This document shows, piece after piece, positions 44,083 to 52,268 of a stretch of DNA of 64,000 nt. Each line of letters opens with the position of its first letter. Position 1 is the first letter of the stretch. This stretch comes from Polyangia bacterium (GTDB lineage: Bacteria; Myxococcota_A; Polyangia; Nannocystales; Nannocystaceae). The translations under genes were made by a program, and so were the position numbers. Below the pieces are notes generated by a model. It was given only the letters and a program-made list of their open reading frames with translations, made no database searches and was not told the DNA's origin. The stretch spans positions 434,001 through 498,000 of the forward strand of contig JAUIFF010000002.1 in the NCBI GenBank assembly GCA_030429545.1. The letters are read 5' to 3'.

Positions 44083-47013
44083 TCACTTCGGCGGCGCCAA
44101 GCCCGGTGGCTGGCTGTCGAAAATTCTAACCCAATGCTCGCGCCATCCCTGTGCGAGAGAATACCTCCAACTCCGAGGCTTTCCTGTTTGACGGAGCCAC
44201 TTTTGTTTAGCCATGACAGGACTCCGCAGTAACCGAGAGACATTCGTAGGCGCTAATTGTTGGTAGTCGTCACAAAGGTAGCGGTTGATTATTTTTGTTA
44301 GCTCTGCTCCTTTTTGTGGCCCCAGGGAATTAACGTGAGCAAAAGCTAATGACCAGAACACTAAGGGAGCGCTCGAGGACCCTTCTATTTTTATATCCTT
44401 TATTCCCTCTGGAACCGAAATCTTGAGGACTTCCTTTGATTGAGCGACCGGAGTGGACTCTTGAAAAAGAGATGTTTGAACGGGTTCACCGGGCCTTGGA
44501 GCCTGTTTCGTTGACTGCACCTGAATCTTCTCGGCGGCGACACCAAGCTTGCCCATCGCTTCTCTAAGATTTTCCTCAACAGTCGAAACCTCAGCGCGAG
44601 TTACCAAGTCACTAGCAAAAAGTCTCTCTTGGGAGTACGCTGTTGCCAGAATCTTCTTCACGACATCGGGAACAGAAGACGCTCCCAAAAGCTCTGCCCT
44701 TTCTGGGTCAAGCTCGCAGCTGACTAGCTCATCGTCAACGAGAGCATCTTTTGCTGACTCGAGGAATTCATCAAGAAGCTGCTTTGAGTGATATGGAACT
44801 TCCCATGCACTAGCCGAAAGGTAAATTGGATGGTGCATCAGACTTTCAACGAGAAGAATACCTAACGGCGAGGTGCGGAAAACGTGAGCATTTGAAAGTG
44901 AATATGATGAGGTTTGCTCTACTTCACTTGGAATTTGAAGACATTCGACCAAACGCTCTCGAACAAGCTCTTCCAGTCCAATTTCCGTCCACTGTCGCCG
45001 GTATCCGTACCCTCTAGCGAATTCTATAATACGAGTGTGCCCGACTCCCTGTTGCTGCTCAAGCCGTCGAACACCTACTTTTAGCAAGAGGAGCAAACGA
45101 AGCTTCAGTAGAAAACATGAGTGTCTCGTTGATGGAGGACGATAAAGAGTGGTAGGTATTGCTCGCAAAGAGCCGCTTGTGTCGGCCGACATGAGAGCTG
45201 ACAAAACATGGTCGTAGGTCCATCGATTATTGGTGTTTTCATTGTTACCTGCCAACAGTGCATGAATTCTACGAAGCGTTGTAAGGAATGCTCGTATGTT
45301 GTGCCAGGCGAGCGCTGCCAGAATTGATAGAAGTCGATGACCTTGCTCGTCACCGAGGAACGTTTCTTTGAGAGCATTCGCATAAGTTTGACAGTCGGCC
45401 TGGAAACTTTTCCAGTCTTTTTCGTGCTTCCACGAGGTGGCTCTGTGATCTTTATGCATATGGTCTTCTACATACTTAACACGCTTGCTAACCAGCTGAA
45501 CGATATTTGGTGCCTGAAGATGAAACACCTTGTCACTAGTGCGCACGTCAAGGAAGCCGCAGTCTTTCGCCCGGTAATAGGTACTTTCTCGCATCGTAAC
45601 AATTACAGTGGCGCCTGTTTCAGCTGCAACAGCATGTGCGAAAGCATACATTCGATGTTGAAAATGCTCCGAAGCCCGGTCGACATTATCAAGAAATACA
45701 ACAACTCTAGATTTCCTGGAACGAGCACAATGTCTCCACATCCGACTTAAACATCGCTCAGGATTCATTGTCATTTCGTGAAGCTTTTCAGCCTTAGCTT
45801 TTTCAAACGACTCTGGGTTACTTTGAAAAACTTGCGCATAGGGCCCTCGACGAAGTTGTTCGAGTTCAGCGTGGAACGCCCGGCACAACTTTTCAAAATC
45901 AAGAGCGCTAGGATCCTGTTTTATCCACCTATCCATCAGCAAATGCCAAAGGCGTTCAGGTGGACCATCCGCATGAAGTACGCCTTCGTTGATAAGGTCG
46001 ATATCCACAAAGATTAACCCGCCTGCGTTCCTGTTCTCAATTACTGTACGTTTAACGAAAGTAGATTTCCCAGCACCGACTGAACCAACCACGAGAACAA
46101 CTCGGCCTTTTTGGTCCCCGAGCCCATCGGGGAGTACCTTTGCGGAGTCTCCGGGGGGTAACTCTTCAGCGTCACTAACAAAGGCTGGAGCGGTGTCAAG
46201 TAGAGTCCGTTTTAGAGCGCCATGGCACTGAGCGAGTTTTGGGTTTGTAACATAACAATACTCCAACATATTGCGGCGACCTGGATCTGTTATTTCGTCG
46301 AAAAAGCTGTCATAGAAATCTCTCAGATTCGGGACTTCACGAGCAGCTTTCCATCTAAGCTCACCGACAAGTGAACGCGGCTCCACACAATACTCGGTTT
46401 CAAGCGGGTTTAAGGTGCTAAACCCCTCCTCAATAAGTGACTGAGAAACGGCAGGCTTCGAGAGTCGTTCCCACATCAAGTTAAGGTTGTGGTTATCGTC
46501 GAGAATGTTTCCAAAGTAGTAGCAGCGTAGGCGGTCGGCAGCGACCCCGGGGATAGGTAGGACTTGGGCAAGAACCCACTCCGCGCCATTGGTCAGAACA
46601 GCAAAAGGCACACGAATGTTTCTGCAGTATTCTTCGGCTTGTTGCAGAACTTCAGTAAACGGGGCCCCGAAAGCTTGGCGCATGTAACTCAATAGATATT
46701 CGGTTTTACGCAGCTTGTTGTTGGAGGGAGCAAATGTATGGCCAATGCGCTTTGCCTCGACAACGAAACGTGGGATGTCATCCAAAGTTATCCGATAGTC
46801 CATGTAGGTACCATCCGATGTGCATGTCTCTGGATGGAAGCTGTCTTTAGGCCAGCCAAGCGCCACAAGGATTTCATCCACGAGTAGCAGTCGGGTGCTG
46901 GCTTCATTGGCACCCGCGATTTTATCGGCTTTTGCGCCATATCGTTTTCGGAGGTCTGCAACCACCTCGGCGAACCGCTCTCGTCCAGATCGAACGGGTG
47001 AGTTGTTGTTCAT
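44083..47013 (-). CDS. HsdR_N-like nuclease fused to STAND/KAP-like P-loop ATPase
   Basis: 976 aa from ATG 47013 (GGAG upstream; ATG 47028 also in frame). N-terminal type I restriction R-subunit-like PD-(D/E)xK domain: D72 in TYMDYRI, E86 and K88 in FVVEAKRIG. Then a P-loop NTPase: VVGSVGAGKSTF (~309), Walker B VVVFLDNVDRA (~438), and VIVTMREST sensor-like strand. The C-terminal ~450 residues are helical, ending in a possible winged helix. No methylase or specificity gene nearby, so it is not a classical restriction system; it resembles single-protein antiphage ATPases with nuclease effectors. Orphan gene facing integrase C. Confidence 0.8.
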   Translation of the reverse strand: MNNNSPVRSGRERFAEVVADLRKRYGAKADKIAGANEASTRLLLVDEILVALGWPKDSFHPETCTSDGTYMDYRITLDDIPRFVVEAKRIGHTFAPSNNKLRKTEYLLSYMRQAFGAPFTEVLQQAEEYCRNIRVPFAVLTNGAEWVLAQVLPIPGVAADRLRCYYFGNILDDNHNLNLMWERLSKPAVSQSLIEEGFSTLNPLETEYCVEPRSLVGELRWKAAREVPNLRDFYDSFFDEITDPGRRNMLEYCYVTNPKLAQCHGALKRTLLDTAPAFVSDAEELPPGDSAKVLPDGLGDQKGRVVLVVGSVGAGKSTFVKRTVIENRNAGGLIFVDIDLINEGVLHADGPPERLWHLLMDRWIKQDPSALDFEKLCRAFHAELEQLRRGPYAQVFQSNPESFEKAKAEKLHEMTMNPERCLSRMWRHCARSRKSRVVVFLDNVDRASEHFQHRMYAFAHAVAAETGATVIVTMRESTYYRAKDCGFLDVRTSDKVFHLQAPNIVQLVSKRVKYVEDHMHKDHRATSWKHEKDWKSFQADCQTYANALKETFLGDEQGHRLLSILAALAWHNIRAFLTTLRRIHALLAGNNENTNNRWTYDHVLSALMSADTSGSLRAIPTTLYRPPSTRHSCFLLKLRLLLLLKVGVRRLEQQQGVGHTRIIEFARGYGYRRQWTEIGLEELVRERLVECLQIPSEVEQTSSYSLSNAHVFRTSPLGILLVESLMHHPIYLSASAWEVPYHSKQLLDEFLESAKDALVDDELVSCELDPERAELLGASSVPDVVKKILATAYSQERLFASDLVTRAEVSTVEENLREAMGKLGVAAEKIQVQSTKQAPRPGEPVQTSLFQESTPVAQSKEVLKISVPEGIKDIKIEGSSSAPLVFWSLAFAHVNSLGPQKGAELTKIINRYLCDDYQQLAPTNVSRLLRSPVMAKQKWLRQTGKPRSWRYSLAQGWREHWVRIFDSQPPGLAPPK

Positions 47014-47157
47014 TGTGCCGTCTCCCATGTGTTGGACGCCTAGAGTGTAGATATAACAGGAAATGGAAAAGCGGATACTAGCATCAGTACTCGACTCTCT
47101 GTCAGAAAAGTTGTAAGCTCCGCGGCCATGTGCTGCACCATCAGGAGAACAGACCCG

Positions 47158-48507
47158 ATGAGTGTACGATCAACCAAACGGCGTGGTCGCGACATCTGGC
47201 ACGTAGAAGTACGGCGGACCCGTGGCGATCTTGTCTTCCACCGGCGTCGGTTTTTGGACCGGCGGACCCATCGCAAGGCTGAGGCTCTTGCGGTCGAGGC
47301 TCAGCTACTTGCTGAGTTTGAAGCTCAACTCAAAGGAGCGAATCTTTGTAACAGCAACAACCATCTACCTACCTCCAACGGCCACCCTTCGGGCGCTGCT
47401 ATCGGTTTTCGGGCGTTTGCCGAGCAGTTCCTCGAACTGCAGGACCCCACCCGGACCGACTTTGATAACAAGCGGCGAAACGTGATGCTACATCTTGTTC
47501 CGTTCTTCGGCGACACTCCCTTGCCCGAAGTTTCGCGGATGAAGATCGATCGGTTTCGGGTTCGTTTGCGGACCTCGCCGATTGCTCGGCGTCGTGGCAG
47601 GCGCAGTCCGAAGACCGTCAACAACATCCTCGCCACACTCCACACCATCCTCGCTCTGGCCCACGACTACGAGCTGATCTCTCGCGTGCCGAAGATCAAA
47701 AAGGAGCCGGTCGCCAAGCAAGATCCCGAGTTTCTCGATGACGAGGAGGTCGGGCTCCTGGTCGCCGCGGTCCCGTTGCGGTGGCGGCCCCTGGTTCACA
47801 CTGCGGTCCTCACTGGGCTGCGGCGTGGCGAGCTGTACGAGCTGCGCTGGGGTGACATTTCGCTCGATGGCCCGCGGTGCATTCGTGTGACGCGGAGTGT
47901 GCAGATCAAGTCTGGGGTTTGCCGGGTGAAGCCGCCAAAAGGCATGCGGGGACGGACGGTCCCGCTGTGCGCCGAGGCGTTCGCCGTGCTGGCCGCGCAT
48001 CGTCCGGCCAACGCCCACCCCAATGATCTGGTGTTCCCCGAGGATGACGGCGGCTATATGCGGGAGAAACGGTTCTACCGCCTGGTCGTCGATGCGGGGA
48101 AAAAGGCCCTGGGCAAGCACGTCCGAGCCCACATGCTGCGGCATACGTTCGCGTCGCAGCTGTACCAACTGGGGGTGCCGGGGCAAAACGTCCAACAGTG
48201 GTTGGGCCATGCGCACATGTCGACGACAGAGCGCTACGCGCACCTGCAGCCCGACACAGGAAGCGATCTCATCGAACGGCTGTCTTCAGCCAAACGCGTG
48301 AGCCAGCTCTGTGAGGAACCAACGAACACCTTAACGAACACCTCGAGTGTTCGAACCACGAAGAACGCCGTCCAGAATAGTCTAGACGGCGTTCTAAAAG
48401 CTCCGGCAACAGGACTCGAATCACTGCACAGATTGTGTGAAAGTCGAATGATCACAGTGATATGCGTGCCTACCGCCTTGAAATCATTCGCTCAATCTGT
48501 GTGGTGA
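47158..48507 (+). CDS. int: Tyrosine recombinase (phage-type integrase) D, terminal integrase of island 3
   Basis: 449 aa from ATG 47158 (MSVRSTKRRGRDIW; an upstream ATG at 47128 is in frame). Complete catalytic set: TGLRRGELYELRW, KGMRGRTVPLC, HMLRHTFAS, WLGHAHMSTTERYAHL. The frame continues through the 12-bp repeats and the whole att core and stops 87 bp inside island 4, so its C-terminus is partly encoded by the neighbour. No excisionase gene. Its arm repeats match those at 29501, which marks it as the integrase of island 3. Confidence 0.92.
   Translation: MSVRSTKRRGRDIWHVEVRRTRGDLVFHRRRFLDRRTHRKAEALAVEAQLLAEFEAQLKGANLCNSNNHLPTSNGHPSGAAIGFRAFAEQFLELQDPTRTDFDNKRRNVMLHLVPFFGDTPLPEVSRMKIDRFRVRLRTSPIARRRGRRSPKTVNNILATLHTILALAHDYELISRVPKIKKEPVAKQDPEFLDDEEVGLLVAAVPLRWRPLVHTAVLTGLRRGELYELRWGDISLDGPRCIRVTRSVQIKSGVCRVKPPKGMRGRTVPLCAEAFAVLAAHRPANAHPNDLVFPEDDGGYMREKRFYRLVVDAGKKALGKHVRAHMLRHTFASQLYQLGVPGQNVQQWLGHAHMSTTERYAHLQPDTGSDLIERLSSAKRVSQLCEEPTNTLTNTSSVRTTKNAVQNSLDGVLKAPATGLESLHRLCESRMITVICVPTALKSFAQSVW
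48321..48344 (+). repeat. 12-bp tandem repeat, candidate arm sites of integrase D
   Basis: AACGAACACCTT then AACGAACACCTC, directly adjacent, followed by the inverted AGTGTTCG. ACGAACACC recurs twice at 29501-29520 in the right arm after att copy 2, linking the ends of island 3 (29371-48420). Confidence 0.65.
48364..48420 (-). other. att site copy 3: tRNA 3' end plus hairpin
   Basis: Hairpin AACGCCGTC...GACGGCGTT (48364-48393), the same loop as copy 1, then the 21-bp tRNA 3'-end core (48400-48420), identical to the other two. The bases to the right differ from the other copies and do not form a tRNA, so this is the island 3/4 junction. The intact tRNA should lie to the right of this window. 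Confidence 0.75.
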
Positions 48508-48633
48508 AGCCCAACAAGCACCCACGAAGCCCAATCTGTCCCAAAAGTCGGAAACACTAAGAAACACCGGTTCTGGGGCCGTTTTTGATGCCAGTTTTTG
48601 ACATGTCATTGCTTGACAGATCTGACCAAGTTT
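48421..48633. other. Right arm of island 4
   Basis: Apart from the first 87 bp, which are read as the end of integrase D, no gene. GAAACACTAA and GAAACACCGG lie in tandem at 48551-48570, the same 10-bp geometry as the island 3 right arm, with another sequence. No integrase with GAAACAC repeats is in the window; it is expected further right. Confidence 0.5.
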
Positions 48634-49407
48634 TCAAGGAAGCTTTTGTTCTAGGTAGTTGATGAGTGTTCGTGTCATATTCACAACAAGGAGAGCTTCC
48701 GCCGCTTCGAGTAACGCCTCGTTAGGATGGCTAAGGCTCGCTCGATTCCTGACAGGACTAAGGGCATCGATAGCAGCACTCAACGACCGGAGCATCTTCT
48801 TGATGTCGTCACGACGTGGTCCCCCAACCTGGAAAGTTGGGTGACTGGTAATTATCGCCTTCCAGATCTGCACGACCGTTGGATCTTTGGGGAGATTGAC
48901 ATCGTCCCGCTGACAAAGATGAAGAAGGTGACCATGAAATGCTGTATGAACACGGTCGACGCCGCTGACGGGGTCGCCGTTACGGAGTAGGGTCTCTGTG
49001 TCGTGAAGTGCGCGCTGGACTGCCTCGCTGGTTGATTCAAGAGTAGGGGGTGGCACGACATTTCCCTCAAGGCGTGCTGCGATCGCTTCAAGTCTCGGCT
49101 TCAGGAGCTCTCGGTTGCCCTTGCTCCCTCTGTCTGACCACGCGTACTTTTCTTCGAATTTTTTGATAGTTCCTCGAATAATCCGAGCTTGATCGCAAGG
49201 TGCTGCATTCTGAAGTATCCCGAGAAAAGTTTTGGCTGTCGATCGATACTTGTCGCGTGCAGCGGCGACATCGATATCTAGTAGGTCGCAGTACTCGGGG
49301 TAGAAGCTCTCGTGAGCGGAGTATGAGAAGTCATTGAGGTACCCTCCATCGACACCAATATATTTGTAAACAAGTAAACGAATCTCAGCCTCAGTCATGC
49401 TGCTCAT
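48634..49407 (-). CDS. AbiJ/Abi_C-like HEPN abortive-infection protein
   Basis: 257 aa. The C-terminal third (MLRSLSAAIDALSPVRNRASLSH...LLVVNMTRTLINYL) matches the Abi_C/HEPN plan, with RASLSH (~222-227) as the R-x4-H ribonuclease motif. The N-terminal two thirds is helical, like AbiJ-type proteins (FKKFEEKYAW-like segment, TLESTSEAVQRALHDTETLL). Single gene on the minus strand immediately inside the right arm of island 4. A toxic RNase that stops growth on infection is the expected role of the family. Confidence 0.72.
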   Translation of the reverse strand: MSSMTEAEIRLLVYKYIGVDGGYLNDFSYSAHESFYPEYCDLLDIDVAAARDKYRSTAKTFLGILQNAAPCDQARIIRGTIKKFEEKYAWSDRGSKGNRELLKPRLEAIAARLEGNVVPPPTLESTSEAVQRALHDTETLLRNGDPVSGVDRVHTAFHGHLLHLCQRDDVNLPKDPTVVQIWKAIITSHPTFQVGGPRRDDIKKMLRSLSAAIDALSPVRNRASLSHPNEALLEAAEALLVVNMTRTLINYLEQKLP

Positions 49408-49546
49408 AGTGGCTGGACTTTGTCATGAAGTTCGTTGAGAGGCAATGCTATGTCCCTGGCTCGGAAGTGCAATCCTGCCAGGCCATCCACCAGTTGCTTG
49501 CTTACTGAAACGTTCGACGAACTTCCTGCGTAGGACAGCACTTACT

Positions 49547-49828
49547 TCACGATCTCGTTGCAGTCGGCCAGCCAGCAAGCTCGACCCCCGACCCATCCTC
49601 GAACAACACCTTCTTCGGCCGCGCCTCCCCAGCCGCCGTGCCCTCGAGAAAAACCACCCCGAGCTTCACCAGGGCCGCCTCGATCCGTTCCACGCTCGCT
49701 GCGTGCGAGCGCACCGCACCTGTCTCATAGGACCGCACCGTATTCGCGGTGACCTGCGCTTTTTCGCCCAGCTCTGCGGGTGTCAGCGACAGCAAAAACC
49801 GCGCGGCCTTGCACTGCTGGGGTGTCAC
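49547..49828 (-). CDS. Small XRE-type HTH regulator, MTPAQC family (divergent member)
   Basis: 93 aa, GTG 49828: MTPQQCKAARFLLSLTPAELGEKAQVTANTVRSYETGAV, C-terminal KKVLFEDGSGVEL. Divergent from the sigma-kinase operon at 50156, keeping the HTH-next-to-kinase pattern. A 16-bp perfect palindrome lies 42 bp upstream of its start. Confidence 0.82.
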   Translation of the reverse strand: MTPQQCKAARFLLSLTPAELGEKAQVTANTVRSYETGAVRSHAASVERIEAALVKLGVVFLEGTAAGEARPKKVLFEDGSGVELAGWPTATRS

Positions 49829-49869
49829 CTGGCGAAGCTACCCAGCTTGGCAATCTCGCGCCAACTTTC

Positions 49870-49885
49870 ATAAAATTAATTTTAT
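49870..49885. promoter_or_regulatory. Perfect 16-bp palindrome in HTH-sigma intergenic region
   Basis: ATAAAATTAATTTTAT in the 327-bp gap between the HTH gene (49828) and the sigma-like gene (50156); a partial second copy (ATTATTAATTTG) follows. Candidate operator or promoter element of the divergent pair. The rest of the gap shows nothing clear. Confidence 0.45.
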
Positions 49886-50155
49886 TATTAATTTGTTGCT
49901 CAAAACTAGGCTAACCTCTCTCGCGTGCGTTGCTCAAGTCAGCCTCGAGTGTCGGATCCATCTCGGCCCATCGCCGGCGCGATTAGGGATCCTCACCTGA
50001 CCAGATCCCGCCGGCCCCACGGTTCAAATTTTGCCTCTACAGCTCTCGTTGGGCGTGAATTGCGAGCCTCCTGCGGACTGCCACCGGGCCGGCTTGTTGA
50101 CCCGATGACGACCCCGTGAGACTTGCATAGTCACGAACCGCCTCGGGAGGACATC

Positions 50156-50809
50156 ATGCCGACGGACACACTCCACCGCCTCGCCTACCTCGCAACGGCC
50201 GACCACGACCAGGCCAACGACTTTGTCCGACGTGCACTTGCAACGAACCCGGGTGGTGAGCGCTCTGAGTTGGTCACGGAGTTGATGCGGCTTTTGCAAA
50301 ACGAGCTTCATCGGACTGCCCAGGAATCGTTTGACGAGCTCGACCAGATTCTCCGCGAAGACCTCACCACGTCCGACCAGCTCACCACTCGCACCCGCCA
50401 CGACCTCCTGTGGGAACTCAAGCGCACCTGTTTGGTCCGCACCCTTGGCTGTATTAGCCCCAGCCCTCGGCTCGCGTTCATCCTCTGCGATGTCTATGGC
50501 GCGACCCTCGATGAAGCGGGTGCCATCTTTCAGGTTCGCCCGGCTGCTGTTCGTGTGCGTCTCACCCGTGCTCGCGCGGTCCTTCGTGACTACCTCGAAC
50601 AGCGGTGTGTCCACTTCGATCCTGACAATTTTTGTACATGCACAGGTCGGCTTGGCATTGCTCTTCGCAAGGACTTTATCTCCTCCGACCCTGTCCACCC
50701 GACTCCCGACAACAGCCATCGCGGTCGGCGTGCTCGTAGTCCATCCGACCTCTACGCGCATCTTCCCATTATTCAGCCGCCAGACTTTCACCTTGGATTG
50801 AGCACGTGA
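50156..50809 (+). CDS. Sigma-70 region 4-like factor with C-terminal extension
   Basis: 217 aa from ATG 50156 (GGGAGGA upstream). RLAYLATADHDQANDFVRRAL resembles an ECF sigma region 2 start, and SPRLAFILCDVYGATLDEAGAIFQVRPAAVRVRLTRARAVLRDYL is a clear sigma region 4 HTH. A Cys-containing tail (CVHFDPDNFCTCTG) follows. Region 2 is weak, so it may be a sigma-like regulator rather than a full ECF factor. Overlaps the kinase gene by 4 bp (GTGA), so its activity may be tied to the kinase. Confidence 0.78.
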   Translation: MPTDTLHRLAYLATADHDQANDFVRRALATNPGGERSELVTELMRLLQNELHRTAQESFDELDQILREDLTTSDQLTTRTRHDLLWELKRTCLVRTLGCISPSPRLAFILCDVYGATLDEAGAIFQVRPAAVRVRLTRARAVLRDYLEQRCVHFDPDNFCTCTGRLGIALRKDFISSDPVHPTPDNSHRGRRARSPSDLYAHLPIIQPPDFHLGLST

Positions 50810-52266
50810 CCTCCACGACGACCACTGCCGATGTCACGACCGAGGCTCTCACCGTTCGGTGGGGCGGCCCGTTGCAGGATTACATCGATGTCGGTGACAC
50901 GGTCGGCACGATCCAACTCGAACGCAAGCTCGGGAAGGGTGGCCATGCTCGCGTCTACCAGGGCACGTGCAGCGCTACCGGTGCGCGTCGGGCTGTCAAA
51001 GTCCTTTACCGCCGCGAGTTTCTCAATCGATTTACTTGGGAGTACAAGCTTCTCGACCGCGTGCAAAGCCCACACTTGGTTCGGGTGCACTCGTTTCATC
51101 TCCAGCCGGCCCCGCATTACGTAATGGACTTTTTGCCGGGCACCACACTCGAACGTTATCGCCGGCTGCAGGGTGGCATGCTACCCATCAATGAGGTCCT
51201 GCGGATCGCCTACCAGGTCTGCGATGGCCTCGAACACCTGCACAGCATCGGGATCATCCACCGCGACCTGACCCCTAAAAATGTCATTCGCGGGCCCGAT
51301 GGGCACATCACGTTGATCGACCTTGGGATCGCCAAGACGCTCCCCGAGTTCATCCCCGACAACGATCACATCGTCACCACAAGTGCCCTCGGCACGCCGG
51401 GATTTGTCGCCCCGGAGCAGGAAGCTCTGCGCACACTCGACAACAAAGTCGACTTCTACGGCCTCGGTGCGCTCCTTTATTATCTACTCACTGGCCACAA
51501 ATACCGGCCGAGTGTCGGCGTCGATCTCGACGATGAGCAGCTGCGGATCTTCCTTCAGCAACTCGTGGCCCTCGACCCGAAGCAGCGGTTCACCTCATTG
51601 GATTGGATCCGCAGTGAGCTCGACGCCCTGGTCGAGAACTACCGCGACGACATCCCGGCCACCACGGTCTACGTGGTCCAGCGATCGAATCGCGTGCCGA
51701 TGCTGGTAGCCGTGCTCCTGGTGTTTGTTGCGGTTGGGCTGCTGCTTCGCATCGATCGCAGTACCGAAACCACGGCCCCGACGACAACTGCCGCGATTTC
51801 CCAACCTGTGCCGAAGGTCAGCCCGCCTGCAGAGCCGAACTCCGCACCACGAATCAACCCAGTGCAGGAGCCGACTCCAAGCCCCAACGCGAACGGGCCG
51901 GCAGTCAACGACTTGCCCCCAACGACGAACGAAGAAAACAAAGCCGTTCCAACCCCAACAACCTTCGCAGAACCAGCTCCGGCCACACCAACCGAGAGTG
52001 CACCGGAGCAAACAAAGCCCGCTGCGAACAAGCGAACTCGCCGACGAAAGAAGTCGGCAAAGACTCACGAGCAAAAGCAGTTTGAAACCAAGCTGCGCCA
52101 AGCGCTTGCCACCTGCACAGTCTCTCCGCAGAAAATCACGTACCGGGTGACGCCATCCAAGTTCACCGTGAAGGGCCGCGACCTCGGGTTCCGCCACACG
52201 TGCGTCGAGAAATTCGTGCCGCGCACAGAGGCCGAGTTCTCAGGTACCATCCACCACAAGGATTAG
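50806..52266 (+). CDS. Membrane Ser/Thr protein kinase with external C-terminal domain
   Basis: 486 aa from GTG 50806. Kinase domain ~27-275: GKGGHARVY, AVKV lysine, HRDLTPKNV (Lys of the HRDLK box changed to Thr), DLGIAK instead of DFG, APE as APEQE. TM segment near 302-322 (MLVAVLLVFVAVGLLLRI), a Pro/Thr/Ala linker, and a C-terminal domain FETKLRQALATCTVSPQKITY, shared with the kinase at 37365. The HRDLT change removes a common phosphate-contact lysine, so activity may be altered. Middle of the sigma-kinase-TPR-propeller operon. Confidence 0.9.
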   Translation: MTSTTTTADVTTEALTVRWGGPLQDYIDVGDTVGTIQLERKLGKGGHARVYQGTCSATGARRAVKVLYRREFLNRFTWEYKLLDRVQSPHLVRVHSFHLQPAPHYVMDFLPGTTLERYRRLQGGMLPINEVLRIAYQVCDGLEHLHSIGIIHRDLTPKNVIRGPDGHITLIDLGIAKTLPEFIPDNDHIVTTSALGTPGFVAPEQEALRTLDNKVDFYGLGALLYYLLTGHKYRPSVGVDLDDEQLRIFLQQLVALDPKQRFTSLDWIRSELDALVENYRDDIPATTVYVVQRSNRVPMLVAVLLVFVAVGLLLRIDRSTETTAPTTTAAISQPVPKVSPPAEPNSAPRINPVQEPTPSPNANGPAVNDLPPTTNEENKAVPTPTTFAEPAPATPTESAPEQTKPAANKRTRRRKKSAKTHEQKQFETKLRQALATCTVSPQKITYRVTPSKFTVKGRDLGFRHTCVEKFVPRTEAEFSGTIHHKD

Positions 52267-52268
52267 TC

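Noticed and set aside
44083..47013. Type I restriction-modification R subunit
   Set aside because: The N-terminus resembles HsdR, but the ATPase is not the SF2 helicase type and no hsdM/hsdS genes are present.
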